Source: Nemertoderma westbladi (lineage: Eukaryota; Xenacoelomorpha; Nemertodermatida; Nemertodermatidae). Taken from it: a stretch of DNA of 64,000 nt. The notes beneath the pieces are model-generated. The model ran no database searches and was not told where the DNA came from. It saw nothing but the letters and a program-made list of their open reading frames with translations. A program made the translations under genes and the position numbers. Where the stretch lies: contig JAUCBJ010007620.1 in NCBI GenBank assembly GCA_032718475.1, positions 156,714-220,713 of the forward strand, read 5' to 3'. Shown here piece by piece: positions 1-10,739 of the stretch. Numbering within the stretch: position 1 is the stretch's first letter; each line of letters starts with the position of its first letter.

Positions 1-2700
1 CAACATGCGACTATTGTAAAGATGGAAAAAGTAAGTGAAATCCATTGTCAGACAACATGCAACTATTTTAAAGATGGAAAAAGTAAGTGAAATACATTGT
101 CAGACAACATGCGACTATTTTAAAGATGGGAAAAGTAAGTGAAATCCATTGTCAGACAACATGCGACTATTGTAAAGATGGAAAAAGTAAGTGAAAACCA
201 TTGTCAGACAACATGCGACTATTGTAAAGATTGAAAAAGTAAGTGAAATCCATTGTCAGACAACATGCGACTATTGTAAAGATGGAAAAAGTTAGTGAAA
301 TCCATTGTCAGACAACATGCGACTATTGTAAAGATGGAAAAAAGTAAGTGAAATCCATTGTCAGACAACACGCGACTATTGTAAAGATGGAAAAATTAAG
401 TGAAATCCATTGTCAGACAACATGCGACTATTGTAAAGATGGAAAAAGTAAGTGAAAACCATTGTCAGACAACATGCGACTATTGTAAAGATTGAAAAAG
501 TAAGTGAAATCCATTGTCAGACAACATGCGACTATTTTAAAGATGGAAAAAGTAAATGAAATCCATTGTCAGACAACATGCGACTATTGTAAAGATGGAA
601 AAAGTAAGTGAAAACCATTGTCAGACAACATGCGACTATTTTAAAGATGGAAAAAGTAAGTGAAAACCATTGTCAGACAACATGCGACTATTTTAAAGAT
701 GGAAAAAGTAAGTGAAATCCATTGTCAGACAACATGCGACTATTGTAAAGATGGAAAAAGTAAGTGAAAACCATTGTCAGACAACATGCGACAAGATTGA
801 AAAAGTAAGTGAAATCCATTGTCAGACAACATGCGACTATTTTAAAGATGGAAAAAGTAAGTGAAATCCATTGTCAGACAACATGCGACTATTTTAAAGA
901 GGGAAAAAGTAAGTGAAAACCATTGTCAGACAACATGCGACTATTGTAAAGATTGAAAAAGTAAGTGAAATCCATTGTCAGACAATATGCGACTATTGTA
1001 AAGATTGAAAAAGTAAGTGAAATCCATTGTCAGACAACATGCGACTATTGTAAAGATTGAAAAAGTAAGTGAAATCCATTGTCAGACAATATGCGACTAT
1101 TGTAAAGATTGAAAAAGTAAGTGAAATCCATTGTCAGACAACATGCGACTATTGTAAAGATGGAAAAACTAAGTGAAATCCATTGTCAGACAAGATGCGA
1201 CTATTGTAAAGATGGAAAAAGTAAGTGAAAACCATTGTCAGACAACATGCGACTATTTTAAAGATGGAAAAAGTAAGTGAAAACCATTGTCAGACAACAT
1301 GCGACTATTTTAAAGATGGAAAAAGTAAGTGAAATCCATTGTCAGACAACATGCGACTATTGTAAAGATGGAAAAAGTAAGTGAAAACCATTGTCAGACA
1401 ACATGCGACAAGATTGAAAAAATAAGTGAAATCCATTGTCAGACAACATGCGACTATTTTAAAGATGGAAAAAGTAAGTGAAATCCATTGTCAGACAACA
1501 TGCGACTATTTTAAAGAGGGAAAAAGTAAGTGAAAACCATTGTCAGACAACATGCGACTATTGTAAAGATTGAAAAAGTAAGTGAAATCCATTGTCAGAC
1601 AATATGCGACTATTGTAAAGATTGAAAAAGTAAGTGAAATCCATTGTCAGACAACATGCGACTATTGTAAAGATTGAAAAAGTAAGTGAAATCCATTGTC
1701 AGACAATATGCGACTATTGTAAAGATTGAAAAAGTAAGTGAAATCCATTGTCAGACAACATGCGACTATTGTAAAGATGGAAAAACTAAGTGAAATCCAT
1801 TGTCAGACAACATGCGACTATTTTAAAGATGGAAAAAGTAAATGAAATCCATTGTCAGACAACATGCGACTATTTTAAAGATGGAAAAAGTAAGTGAAAA
1901 CCATTGTCAGACAACATGCGACTATTGTAAAGATTGAAAAAGTAAGTGAAATCCATCGTCAGACAACATGCGACTATTTTAAAGATGGAAAAAGTAAGTG
2001 AAATCCATTGTCAGACAACATGCGACTATTTTAAAGATGGAAAAAGTAAGTGAAATCCATTGTCAGACAACATGCGACTATTGTAAAGATGGAAAAAGTA
2101 AGTGAAAATCATTGTCAGACAACATGCGACTATTTTAAAGATGGAAAAAGTAAGTGAAATCCATTGTTAGACAACATGCGACTATTGTAAAGATGGAAAA
2201 AGTAAGTGAAAACCATTGTCAGACAACATGCGACTATTGTAAAGATTGAAAAAGTAAGTGAAATCCATTGTCAGACAACATGCGACTATTGTAAAGATGG
2301 AAAAAGTTTTAGTGAAATCCATTGTCAGACAACATGCGACTATTGCAATAATGGAAAAAGTAAGTGAAACCCATTGTCAGCCAACATGCGACTATTTTAA
2401 AGATGGAAAAAGTAAGTGAAATCCATTGTCAGACAACATGCGACTATTGTAAAGATGGAAAAAGTAAGTGAAAATCATTGTCAGACAACATGCGACTATT
2501 GTAAAGATGGAAAAAGTAAGTTAAATCCATTGTCAGACAACATGCGACTATTGTAAAGATGGAAAAAGTAAGTGAAAACCATTGTCAGACAACATGCGAC
2601 TATTATAGAGATGGAAAAAGTAAGTGAAATCCATTGTCAGACAACATGCGACTATTGTAAAGATGGAAAAAGTAAGTGAAATCCATTGTCAGACAACATG
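1..2700. repeat. 52-bp satellite array, left block
   Basis: Head-to-tail tandem repeat with a 52-bp period: CAACATGCGAC recurs at 1, 53 and so on. Each monomer has three recognisable blocks in order: CAACATGCGACTATTG, then GATGGAAAAAGTAAGTG, then CCATTGTCAGA. GC content is about 35%. Variants include TATTTTAAAG for TATTGTAAAG, GAAAACC for GAAATCC and GATTG for GATGG. One shortened monomer (ACATGCGACAAG) occurs at 784 and again at 1,401, an offset of 617 bp, so a roughly 12-monomer block was duplicated here. The block begins before the window edge and is broken at 2,700 by the LINE. No coding potential: the plus strand reads ATG CGA CTA TTG TAA, so it stops after four codons. Confidence 0.98.
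2685..2700 (+). repeat. Target-site duplication, left copy
   Basis: The 16-bp ATTGTCAGACAACATG immediately before the LINE is repeated exactly after it. Without duplication the array would resume with CGACTATTG, so the extra 16 bp is a real duplication and not just array periodicity. Confidence 0.9.
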
Positions 2701-2788
2701 AAAGACTCATGACATAACTGTAACTTTAACTTTGACAACCTAACTGTACTGCTGTATGTCAATTATTTAAATTTATTATTTCAATGAT

Positions 2789-3568
2789 ATGGCTGAGGCA
2801 GTGGAGTTCGTGAAACACCAAGATGAAATTCTCAATCTGATCCGCTCCGTTAAACAAAAGAAAAGCTTCACCAATGACGAGGAGAAACACGTAATTGATA
2901 AACTGATGGCGATGTCATCCTTGTTTACCACTACGCTCGGTCTGCTCGCCGAAGCGCGCCAAGAGTCGGTTAACTCCAAAAACCAACTCCTGAACAACCT
3001 TCTGACACACCCCTCGGCTGCGGTTGCAGCAAACGCGAAAGTCGGACTTCCTCCCGCGACCTCGGCATGGAACAGGTCCGAGTGTGGTGCTGGTGCCCCC
3101 ACCAGCCTCGCCGCTACAAACGTCAACAACGTCACCACCGGTACCGGTACACCAGCCAGGAATCCACAACCAGCACCGCTTAGGACGATTATCGGGGGGA
3201 GCCGACCCGCCGGCGGCCCTATCCGGGCTGGTACGAAGCCGCCCGCGCCCCCACGGAAGGCCCACGTTCATATCGGGAGGTTGCACCCCAATGTAACCTC
3301 AAAGGATATCTGCGACTTCCTCAATCTGGAGAAAGTTCAATTCGACGAAGTTGTGGCAGTTCCCCCACGCCAGGATTCGCCATACATCAGTTATCATATC
3401 GTTTGCGACCAGGAAAAACGCGACTCAGTCATAGACCCCACATTATGGGAAGACGGAGTTACAATCCGTAACTACCGTCTAAATGACGAGGAGCGGGTTC
3501 ACTACGGAGTGCGCCCACGGCAATACAACGGAACCCCCATCCCATCCTCCCAACAGGACAGGGAATGA
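2789..3568 (+). CDS. LINE ORF1 protein (259 aa, RNA-binding type)
   Basis: First ORF of the LINE. The ATG at 2,789 has a G at +4. An earlier ATG at 2,784 is in another frame and stops within ten codons. Residues 1-73 are charged and helical, rich in Leu, Lys, Glu and Asp, and probably form a coiled coil. Residues 75-155 are a low-complexity Pro/Ala/Thr/Gly linker. Residues 157-245 form a compact domain opening with HVHIGRLHPN, like the RRM-like or nucleic-acid-binding modules seen in ORF1 of many LINEs. In the family, ORF1 coats the element RNA in a ribonucleoprotein. The TGA at 3,566-3,568 ends it and is in the same frame as ORF2. The assignment to LINE ORF1 rests mainly on position and layout. 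Confidence 0.85.
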   Translation: MAEAVEFVKHQDEILNLIRSVKQKKSFTNDEEKHVIDKLMAMSSLFTTTLGLLAEARQESVNSKNQLLNNLLTHPSAAVAANAKVGLPPATSAWNRSECGAGAPTSLAATNVNNVTTGTGTPARNPQPAPLRTIIGGSRPAGGPIRAGTKPPAPPRKAHVHIGRLHPNVTSKDICDFLNLEKVQFDEVVAVPPRQDSPYISYHIVCDQEKRDSVIDPTLWEDGVTIRNYRLNDEERVHYGVRPRQYNGTPIPSSQQDRE

Positions 3569-6383
3569 CACCCGTCGCACCCGGTAATCCCAAACGATGA
3601 CGTCATCATTAGACTCTGGAACGTAGAAGGTTTACAATACCTGGTAAATCATTATAGCGACGCTGAACTCTACTCAAACTCAGATGTAGTCCTATTTACA
3701 GAAACTTTCCTCACTACAACTACATTTCAAACGCCGAATTACTACCCCTTCCTCTCGCCAGCTGCCCAGGGCTCCAGTGGCCGACCCAGTGGCGGTCTGC
3801 TAATTCTGTGCAAACCAAATTTAAACCCATCCGGACTTGCTCAAGATACCAGTCACATAATAATTAAAACTGATATAGCTTATTTCGCAGTTTTCTACTT
3901 TCCACCAAAAACCGCGCTGGAAAACATTATTCTCTCCATCTCCACTGCACTATCCCATACAGACTGCAACCTACCCACTGTATTGGGTGGAGATTTTAAT
4001 TGTAGACTCGATAACGGCAACCGCGGGTCAACTCTCGTGGAACACCTCAACTCGCTCGGTTTCACCTGCCTCAACAATGCTGCCAACCCCACTTATATAT
4101 CACCTCAAGGTGAGAGTGTCATCGACCTGATGTTTGTCAGATATGTTGGCGCCCTCCCACCAAATATACCAGACTTAAACGTTATTCTGGGCCCAATAAG
4201 GAAACACCAAAGGACCCAGGTGACTCTTGGTTTCCAGACATTAAACCTACCGCCGACTAAACCGCCTCGATACACACGGAAAATAAACCCTGATATCATC
4301 CGACAGCACCCCAATCTCCAGTTAATCCGGGAAAATCTAACAACCACCAACGACATAGATAGCGCGACTGCACTGTTCAATGAGGCGTTAACTAACTCTG
4401 CAACACTAATATCATCTTGCAACCCCAGCGGCAAACCCTGGTACGACGTTGAGTGCCAGGAACTTAAAGGAGCACTCATTTCAGCAATGAAAAATCGCAA
4501 TAAGTCAGAGACTGACAACACATCATTCTGGAACCTTCGAAAAATATACAAACGGCTTATTATATCTAAACGCAATGAATACGAAGAAAAGGTTTTATCA
4601 GACTTGGTGGGAAGAGCCGAGATTAAACCCTGGTCTTTGTTTAACGATCGTAAACCTACAGTCGCCCCGATCGATTCCATACGCTTAGAATCACACTTCC
4701 ACGACTTGCTGGGTATCTCGCGCGACCCCCCTGGCACAGAACCAATCCCAGTGACAAGCGAAGCAGATCGAAGCATCTCAGAATGGTACAATGAGCCTCT
4801 CTCCGACTCAGTTGTATTCGAAACAATACAATCCTCAGCAAACAATAAAGCCTCCGGGCCCGACAACATCTACTACGAACATCTAAAACAAGCCTGCCCG
4901 TTCATTCTGGTAACTCTAACTTTGCTCTACAACGTATGTCTCAATGCTGGCAAGCTTCCTTTCATCTGGAAGAACAGCATTATAAACATCCTGTATAAAG
5001 GTAAAGGTGCAATATCGAACCCGGACAACTACCGTGGCATCGCCCTTCTCTGCGTTCTCCTTAAAATACTAACATCGACTTTAAACAAACGTATTCGTCA
5101 ACATGTTGGCCAACTGATCCCACCCGAACAATATGGATTCCTCCCCGGTCGCTCTACGAATCAAGCTATATCAAAACTCCTCTGCGATATAGCATCAGCG
5201 TTCCGCTCGAGTCGCCGCGAAGAACGGATCGTCTACGCGGCATTCGTCGACTTCCGAAAGGCGTTCGACTTTGTAAGCCGTGCCAAGCTACTCCATAAAA
5301 TATATGCCCTCGGTATCAAAGGAAAGACATACGATCTCGTAAAGGAACTACTAGATAATTACATCCGGGTTTATGATGGCCTACGTTTCTCGAATATAAT
5401 CCACCAACTCCGCGGTGTCCTTCAAGGGGACTGCCTCTCTCCGACTCTTTTCATCATCTTCATTGCGGATCTGGCGTCAGCCCTCCGTAACTCTGTGGCT
5501 CTCCTTAAATTTATATTCTATGCAGACGACCTAGTGTTCTACTCCTGCAACAAACGCGAAATCCAATCTGCACTTGACGTCCTCCAAACCTGGTGTGTCG
5601 CTAATGGGATGGAGGTGAACCTCACCAAAACAAAAATTGTAAAATTCCGCAAAGGCGGCCGCATTGCACGCAGCGACCACTTCACTTACAACAACCGCGA
5701 AGTTCAACTCGCCAGCCATTACGAATATCTCGGAGTCACCTTCCAGTCCTCACTATCCTTCTCTCTCCACCTCAAACAGAAAAAAGAAAAAGCTTATTGC
5801 ATCATCGGTTCCCTTAAACACATCCACCTCTTGTCTGTAGAAACTGGAATTAAAATTTTTCAACTCAAAAATATCTCCAATGATAACATACGCACTACAA
5901 ATAATCTCACCACATCTCTCCCTGCAAAATGTGAAAGATATCGACAAAGTAAAAACGACCCACGTAAAACGAATGCTTCGACTACACAGCTCTGCTTCCT
6001 CGACACTTGTATTAAAATTGGCAGGGGAAAAATCATTCATCGAAGCCCTCCTAGAGACCTCCCTGTATGCGTTTAACCCAGAAGTTATCCGAAACTACCG
6101 GTCGTACCGCTCCGAACGCGAGGAGAATTTTGTTAACGAGGGATACTCCCGCGGTCCAGCATTCCAAACCTCGGTTTGGAAGACTCATGGCCAGACTAAC
6201 AGGCATGTTGTCACCCGGACGACAGCCCACGGATTCCACTTTAAAGTCTGCAACAACTCCGTTCCCTTCCATGCCTTAACCCCGGAATGCCATTGCAAGT
6301 TCTGCAAACTCTCCTGCAGTGACCGCTACCACATACTTTCCTGCAACCTCTGCCCGCCTCTGTCGGTACTCGCCGCAAACTAA
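3569..6383 (+). pseudogene. LINE ORF2: endonuclease and reverse transcriptase, one frameshift
   Basis: Encodes an APE-type endonuclease, then a reverse transcriptase (RT). The frame is open from directly after the ORF1 stop at 3,566 to an A-run at 5,867-5,871. It has no ATG before the endonuclease core, so the start is unclear. Counting from 3,569, the endonuclease motifs GGDFNC (residues 140-145) and SVID (183-186) are visible. In the RT, RGIALL, GFLPGRSTNQA, FVDFRKAFD, GVLQGDCLSPTLF and the catalytic FYADD (YADD at 5,519-5,530, residues 651-654) appear in the expected order. After the A-run the homologous reading continues in another frame (5,872-6,383), consistent with one extra A. The tail carries a Cys/His cluster at 6,288-6,344 (CKFC then H and C), like the C-terminal CCHC motif of several LINE clades. 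Restored length would be about 936 codons, normal for the family. Confidence 0.88.
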
Positions 6384-6518
6384 CCACAACGCCCCCCCCC
6401 CACCCTTGGCATATTACTGTACTTTTATATACTGTACTGTATTGGTATATGTTTTTCTATTGGCTGATTGGTATACTGTATCTCATATTTACCCCGCCCG
6501 GGGTGTATCTATTAATAT
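6384..6518 (+). other. LINE 3' UTR and tail
   Basis: 135 bp of non-coding sequence after the ORF2 TAA. It contains a C10 run at 6,392-6,401, several TACTGTA-like repeats and CCGCCCGGGG, and ends TCTATTAATAT directly at the right target-site duplication. There is no poly(A) tail, so reverse transcription was probably primed on this 3' end rather than on a poly(A). Confidence 0.7.
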
Positions 6519-6534
6519 ATTGTCAGACAACATG
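6519..6534 (+). repeat. Target-site duplication, right copy
   Basis: Exact copy of the 16 bp at 2,685-2,700. The array resumes in phase immediately after it. Confidence 0.9.
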
Positions 6535-9500
6535 CGACTATTGCAATAATGGAAAAGGTAAGTGAAATCCATTGTCAGACAACATGCGACTAATGTAAAG
6601 ATGGAAAAAGTAAGTGAAATCCATTGTCAGACAACATGCGACTATTGTAAAGATGGAAAAAGTAAGTGAAAACCATTGTCAGACAACATGCGACTATTAT
6701 AGAGATGGAAAAAGTAAGTGAAATCCATTGTCAGACAACATGCGACTATTGTAAAGATTGAAAAAGTAAGTGAAAACCATTGTCAGACAACATGCGACTA
6801 TTATAGAGATGGAAAAAGTAAGTGAAATCCATTGTCAGACAACATGCGACTATTGTAAAGATTGAAAAAGTAAGTGAAATCCATTGTCAGACAACATGCG
6901 ACTATTGTAAAGATGGAAAAAGTAAGTGAAATCCATTTCAGACAACATGCGACTATTGTAAAGATGGAAAAATTAAGTGAAATCCATTGTCAGACAACAT
7001 GCGACAATTGCAATAATGGAAAAAGTAAGTGAAATCCATTGTCAGGCAACATGCGACTATTGTAAAGATGGAAAAAGTAAGTGAAATCCATTGTCAGACA
7101 ACATGCGACTATTGCAATAATGGAAAAGGTAAGTGAAATCCATTGTCAGAAAACATGCGACTATTGCAATAATGGAAAAGGTAAGTGAAATCCATTGTCA
7201 GAGAACATGCGACTATTGTAAAGATGGAAAAAGTTAGTGAAATCCATTGTCAGACAACATGCGACTATTGTAAAGATGTAAAAAGTAAGTGAAATCCATT
7301 GTCAGACAACATGCGACTATTTTAAAGATGGAAAAAGTAAGTGAAATCCATTGTCAGACAACATGCGACTATTGTAAACATGGAAAAAGTAAGTGAAATC
7401 CATTGTCAGACAACATGCGACTATTGTAAACATGGAAAAAGTTAGTGAAATCCATTGTCAGACAACATGCGACTATTTTAAAGATGGAAAAAGTAAGTGA
7501 AATCCATTGTCAGACAACATGCGACTATTGTAAACATGGAAAAAGTAAGTGAAATCCATTGTCAGACAACATGCGACTATTGTAAAGATGTAAAAAGTAA
7601 GTGAAATCCATTGTCAGACAACATGCGACTATTTTAAAGATGGAAAAAGTAAGTGAAATCCATTGTCAGACAACATGCGACTATTGTAAACATAGAAAAA
7701 GTAAGTGAAATAAATCCATTGTCAGACAACATGCGACTATTGTAAAGATGTAAAAAGTAAGTGAAATCCATTGTCAGACAACATGCGACTATTGTAAAGA
7801 TGTAAAAAGTAAGTGAAATCCATTGTCAGACAACATGCGTCTATTGCAATAATGGAAAAGGTAAGTGAAATCCATTGTCAGAAAACATGCGACTATTGCA
7901 ATAATGGAAAAGGTAAGTGAAATCCATTGTCAGAGAACATGCGACTATTGTAAAGATGGAAAAAGTTAGTGAAATCCATTGTCAGACAACATGCGACTAT
8001 TGTAAAGATGTAAAAAGTAAGTGAAATCCATTGTCAGACAACATGCGACTATTTTAAAGATGGAAAAAGTAAGTGAAATCCATTGTCAGACAACATGCGA
8101 CTATTGTAAACATGGAAAAAGTAAGTGAAATCCATTGTCAGAGAACATGCGACTATTGTAAACATGGAAAAAGTAAGTGAAATCCATTGTCAGACAACAT
8201 GCGACTATTGTAAACATGGAAAAAGTTAGTGAAATCCATTGTCAGACAACATGCGACTATTTTAAAGATGGAAAAAGTAAGTGAAATCCATTGTCAGACA
8301 ACATGCGACTATTGTAAACATGGAAAAAGTAAGTGAAATCCATTGTAAACATGGAAAAAGTAAGTGAAATCCATTGTCAGACAACATGCGACTATTGTAA
8401 ACATGGAAAAAGTTAGTGAAATCCATTGTCAGACAACATGCGACTATTGTAAAGATGTAAAAAGTAAGTGAAATCCATTGTCAGACAACATGCGACTATT
8501 TTAAAGATGGAAAAAGTAAGTGAAATCCATTTCAGACAACATGCGACTATTGTAAAGATGGAAAAATTAAGTGAAATCCATTGTCAGACAACATGCGACT
8601 ATTGCAATAATGGAAAAGGTAAGTGAAATCCATTGTCAGACAACATGCGACTATTGCAATAATGGAAAAGGTAAGTGAAATCCATTGTCAGACAACATGC
8701 GACTATTGTAAAGATGGAAAAAGTAAGTGAAATCCATTTCAGACAACATGCGACTATTGTAAAGATGGAAAAACTAAGTGAAATCCATTGTCAGACAACA
8801 TGCGACTATTGTAAAGATGGAAAAAGTAAGTGAAATCCATTTCAGACAACATGCGACTATTGTAAAGATGGAAAAATTAAGTGAAATCCATTGTCAGACA
8901 ACATGCGACTATTGCAATAATGGAAAAAGTAAGTGAAATCCATTGTCAGACAACATGCGACTATTGTAAAGATGGAAAAAGTAAGTGAAATCCATTTCAG
9001 ACAACATGCGACTATTGTAAAGATGGAAAAATTAAGTGAAATCCATTGTCAGACAACATGCGACTATTGCAATAATGGAAAAAGTAAGTGAAATCCATTG
9101 TCAGACAACATGCGACTATTGTAAATATGGAAAAAGTAAGTGAAATCCATTGTCAGACAACATGCGACTATTGCAATAATGGAAAAGGTAAGTGAAATCC
9201 ATTGTCAGACAACATGCGACTATTGCAATAATGGAAAAGGTAAGTGAAATCCATTGTCAGACAACATGCGACTATTGCAATAATGGAAAAGGTAAGTGAA
9301 ATCCATTGTCAGACAACATGGGACTATTGTAAAGATGGAAAAATTAAGTGAAATCCATTGTCAGACAACATGGGACTATTGTAAAGATGGAAAAATTAAG
9401 TGAAATCCATTGTCAGACAACATGCGACTATTGCAATAATGGAACAAGTAAGTGAAATCCATTGTCAGACAACATGCGACTATTGTAAAGATGGAAAAAT

Positions 9501-10739
9501 TAAGTGAAATCCATTGTCAGACAACATGCGACTATTGCAATAATGGAAAAGGTAAGTGAAATCCATTGTCAGACAACATGCGACTATTGCAATAATGGAA
9601 AAGGTTAGTGAAATCCATTGTCAGACAACATGCGACTATTGTAAAGATGGAAAAAGTAAGTGAAATCCATTGTCAGACAACATGCGACTATTTTAAAGAT
9701 GGAAAAAGTAAGTGAAATCCATTGTCAGACAACATGCGACTATTTTAAAGATGGAAAAGTAAGTGAAATCCATTGTCAGACAACATGCGACTATTTTAAA
9801 GATGGAAAAAGTAAGTGAAATCCATTGTCAGACAACATGCGACTATTTTAAAGATGTAAAAAGTAAGTGAAATCCATTGTCAGACATCATGCGTCTATTG
9901 TAAAGATTGAAAAAGTAAGTGAAATCCATTGTCAGACAACATGCGACTATTGTAGAGATGGAAAAAGTAAGTGAAATCCATTGTCAGACAACATGCGACT
10001 ATTTTAAAGATGGAAAAAGTAAGTGAAATCCATTGTCAGACAACATGCGACTATTTTAAAGATGTAAAAAGTAAGTGAAATCCATTGTCAGACATCATGC
10101 GTCTATTGTAAAGATTGAAAAAGTAAGTGAAATCCATTGTCAGACAACATGCGACTATTGTAGAGATGGAAAAAGTAAGTGAAATCCATTGTCAGACAAC
10201 ATGCGTCTATTGTAAAGATTGAAAAAGTAAGTGAAATCCATTGTCAGACAACATGCGACTATTGTAGAGTTGGAAAAAGTAAGTGAAATCCATTGTCAGA
10301 CAACATGCGACTATTTTAAAGATGGAAAAAGTAAGTGAAATCCATTGTCAGACAACATGCGACTATTGTAAAGATGTTAAAAGTAAGTGAAAACCATTGT
10401 CAGACAACATGCGACTATTGTAAAGATTGAAAAAGTAAGTGAAATCCATTGTCAGACAACATGCGACTATTGTAAAGATGGAAAAAGTAAGTGAAATCCA
10501 TTGTCAGACAACATTCGACTATTGTAAAGATGTTAAAAGTAAGTGAAAACCATTGTCAGACAACATGCGACTATTGTAAAGATTGAAAAAGTAAGTGAAA
10601 TCCATTGTCAGACAACATGCGACTATTTTAAAGATGGAAAAAGTAAGTGAAATCCATTGTCAGACAACATTCGACTATTGTAAAGATGTTAAAAGTAAGT
10701 GAAATCCATTGTCAGACAACATGCGACTATTGTAAAGAT

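Larger units (their letters stand above)
2701..6518 (+). mobile_element. Near-complete two-ORF non-LTR retrotransposon (LINE)
   Basis: A 3,818-bp insertion splits the satellite array. It has an 88-bp leader, ORF1 (259 codons), ORF2 (endonuclease plus reverse transcriptase plus C-terminal Cys/His motif) and a 135-bp 3' UTR without a poly(A) tail, ending TCTATTAATAT. A perfect 16-bp target-site duplication flanks it, as expected for target-primed reverse transcription. The short leader suggests a full-length or only slightly truncated copy. An apurinic-type endonuclease with a separate ORF1 fits the large CR1/Jockey/Ingi-like assemblage; I cannot fix the clade by eye. The copy seems young: its ORFs are almost intact, with one apparent frameshift and one in-frame TGA between ORFs. 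Confidence 0.93.

Noticed and set aside
2776-3296. ORFs on both strands overlapping LINE ORF1
   Set aside because: Shadows of ORF1; low-complexity Pro/Arg content, no motifs.
4105-4869. 254-codon minus-strand ORF inside the LINE
   Set aside because: Antisense to the ORF2 endonuclease-RT reading frame, which carries all the conserved motifs; a shadow of codon bias.
5880-6383. Separate gene starting at the ATG at 5,880
   Set aside because: Best read as the continuation of ORF2 after a one-base frameshift; it ends with a LINE-type Cys/His motif.
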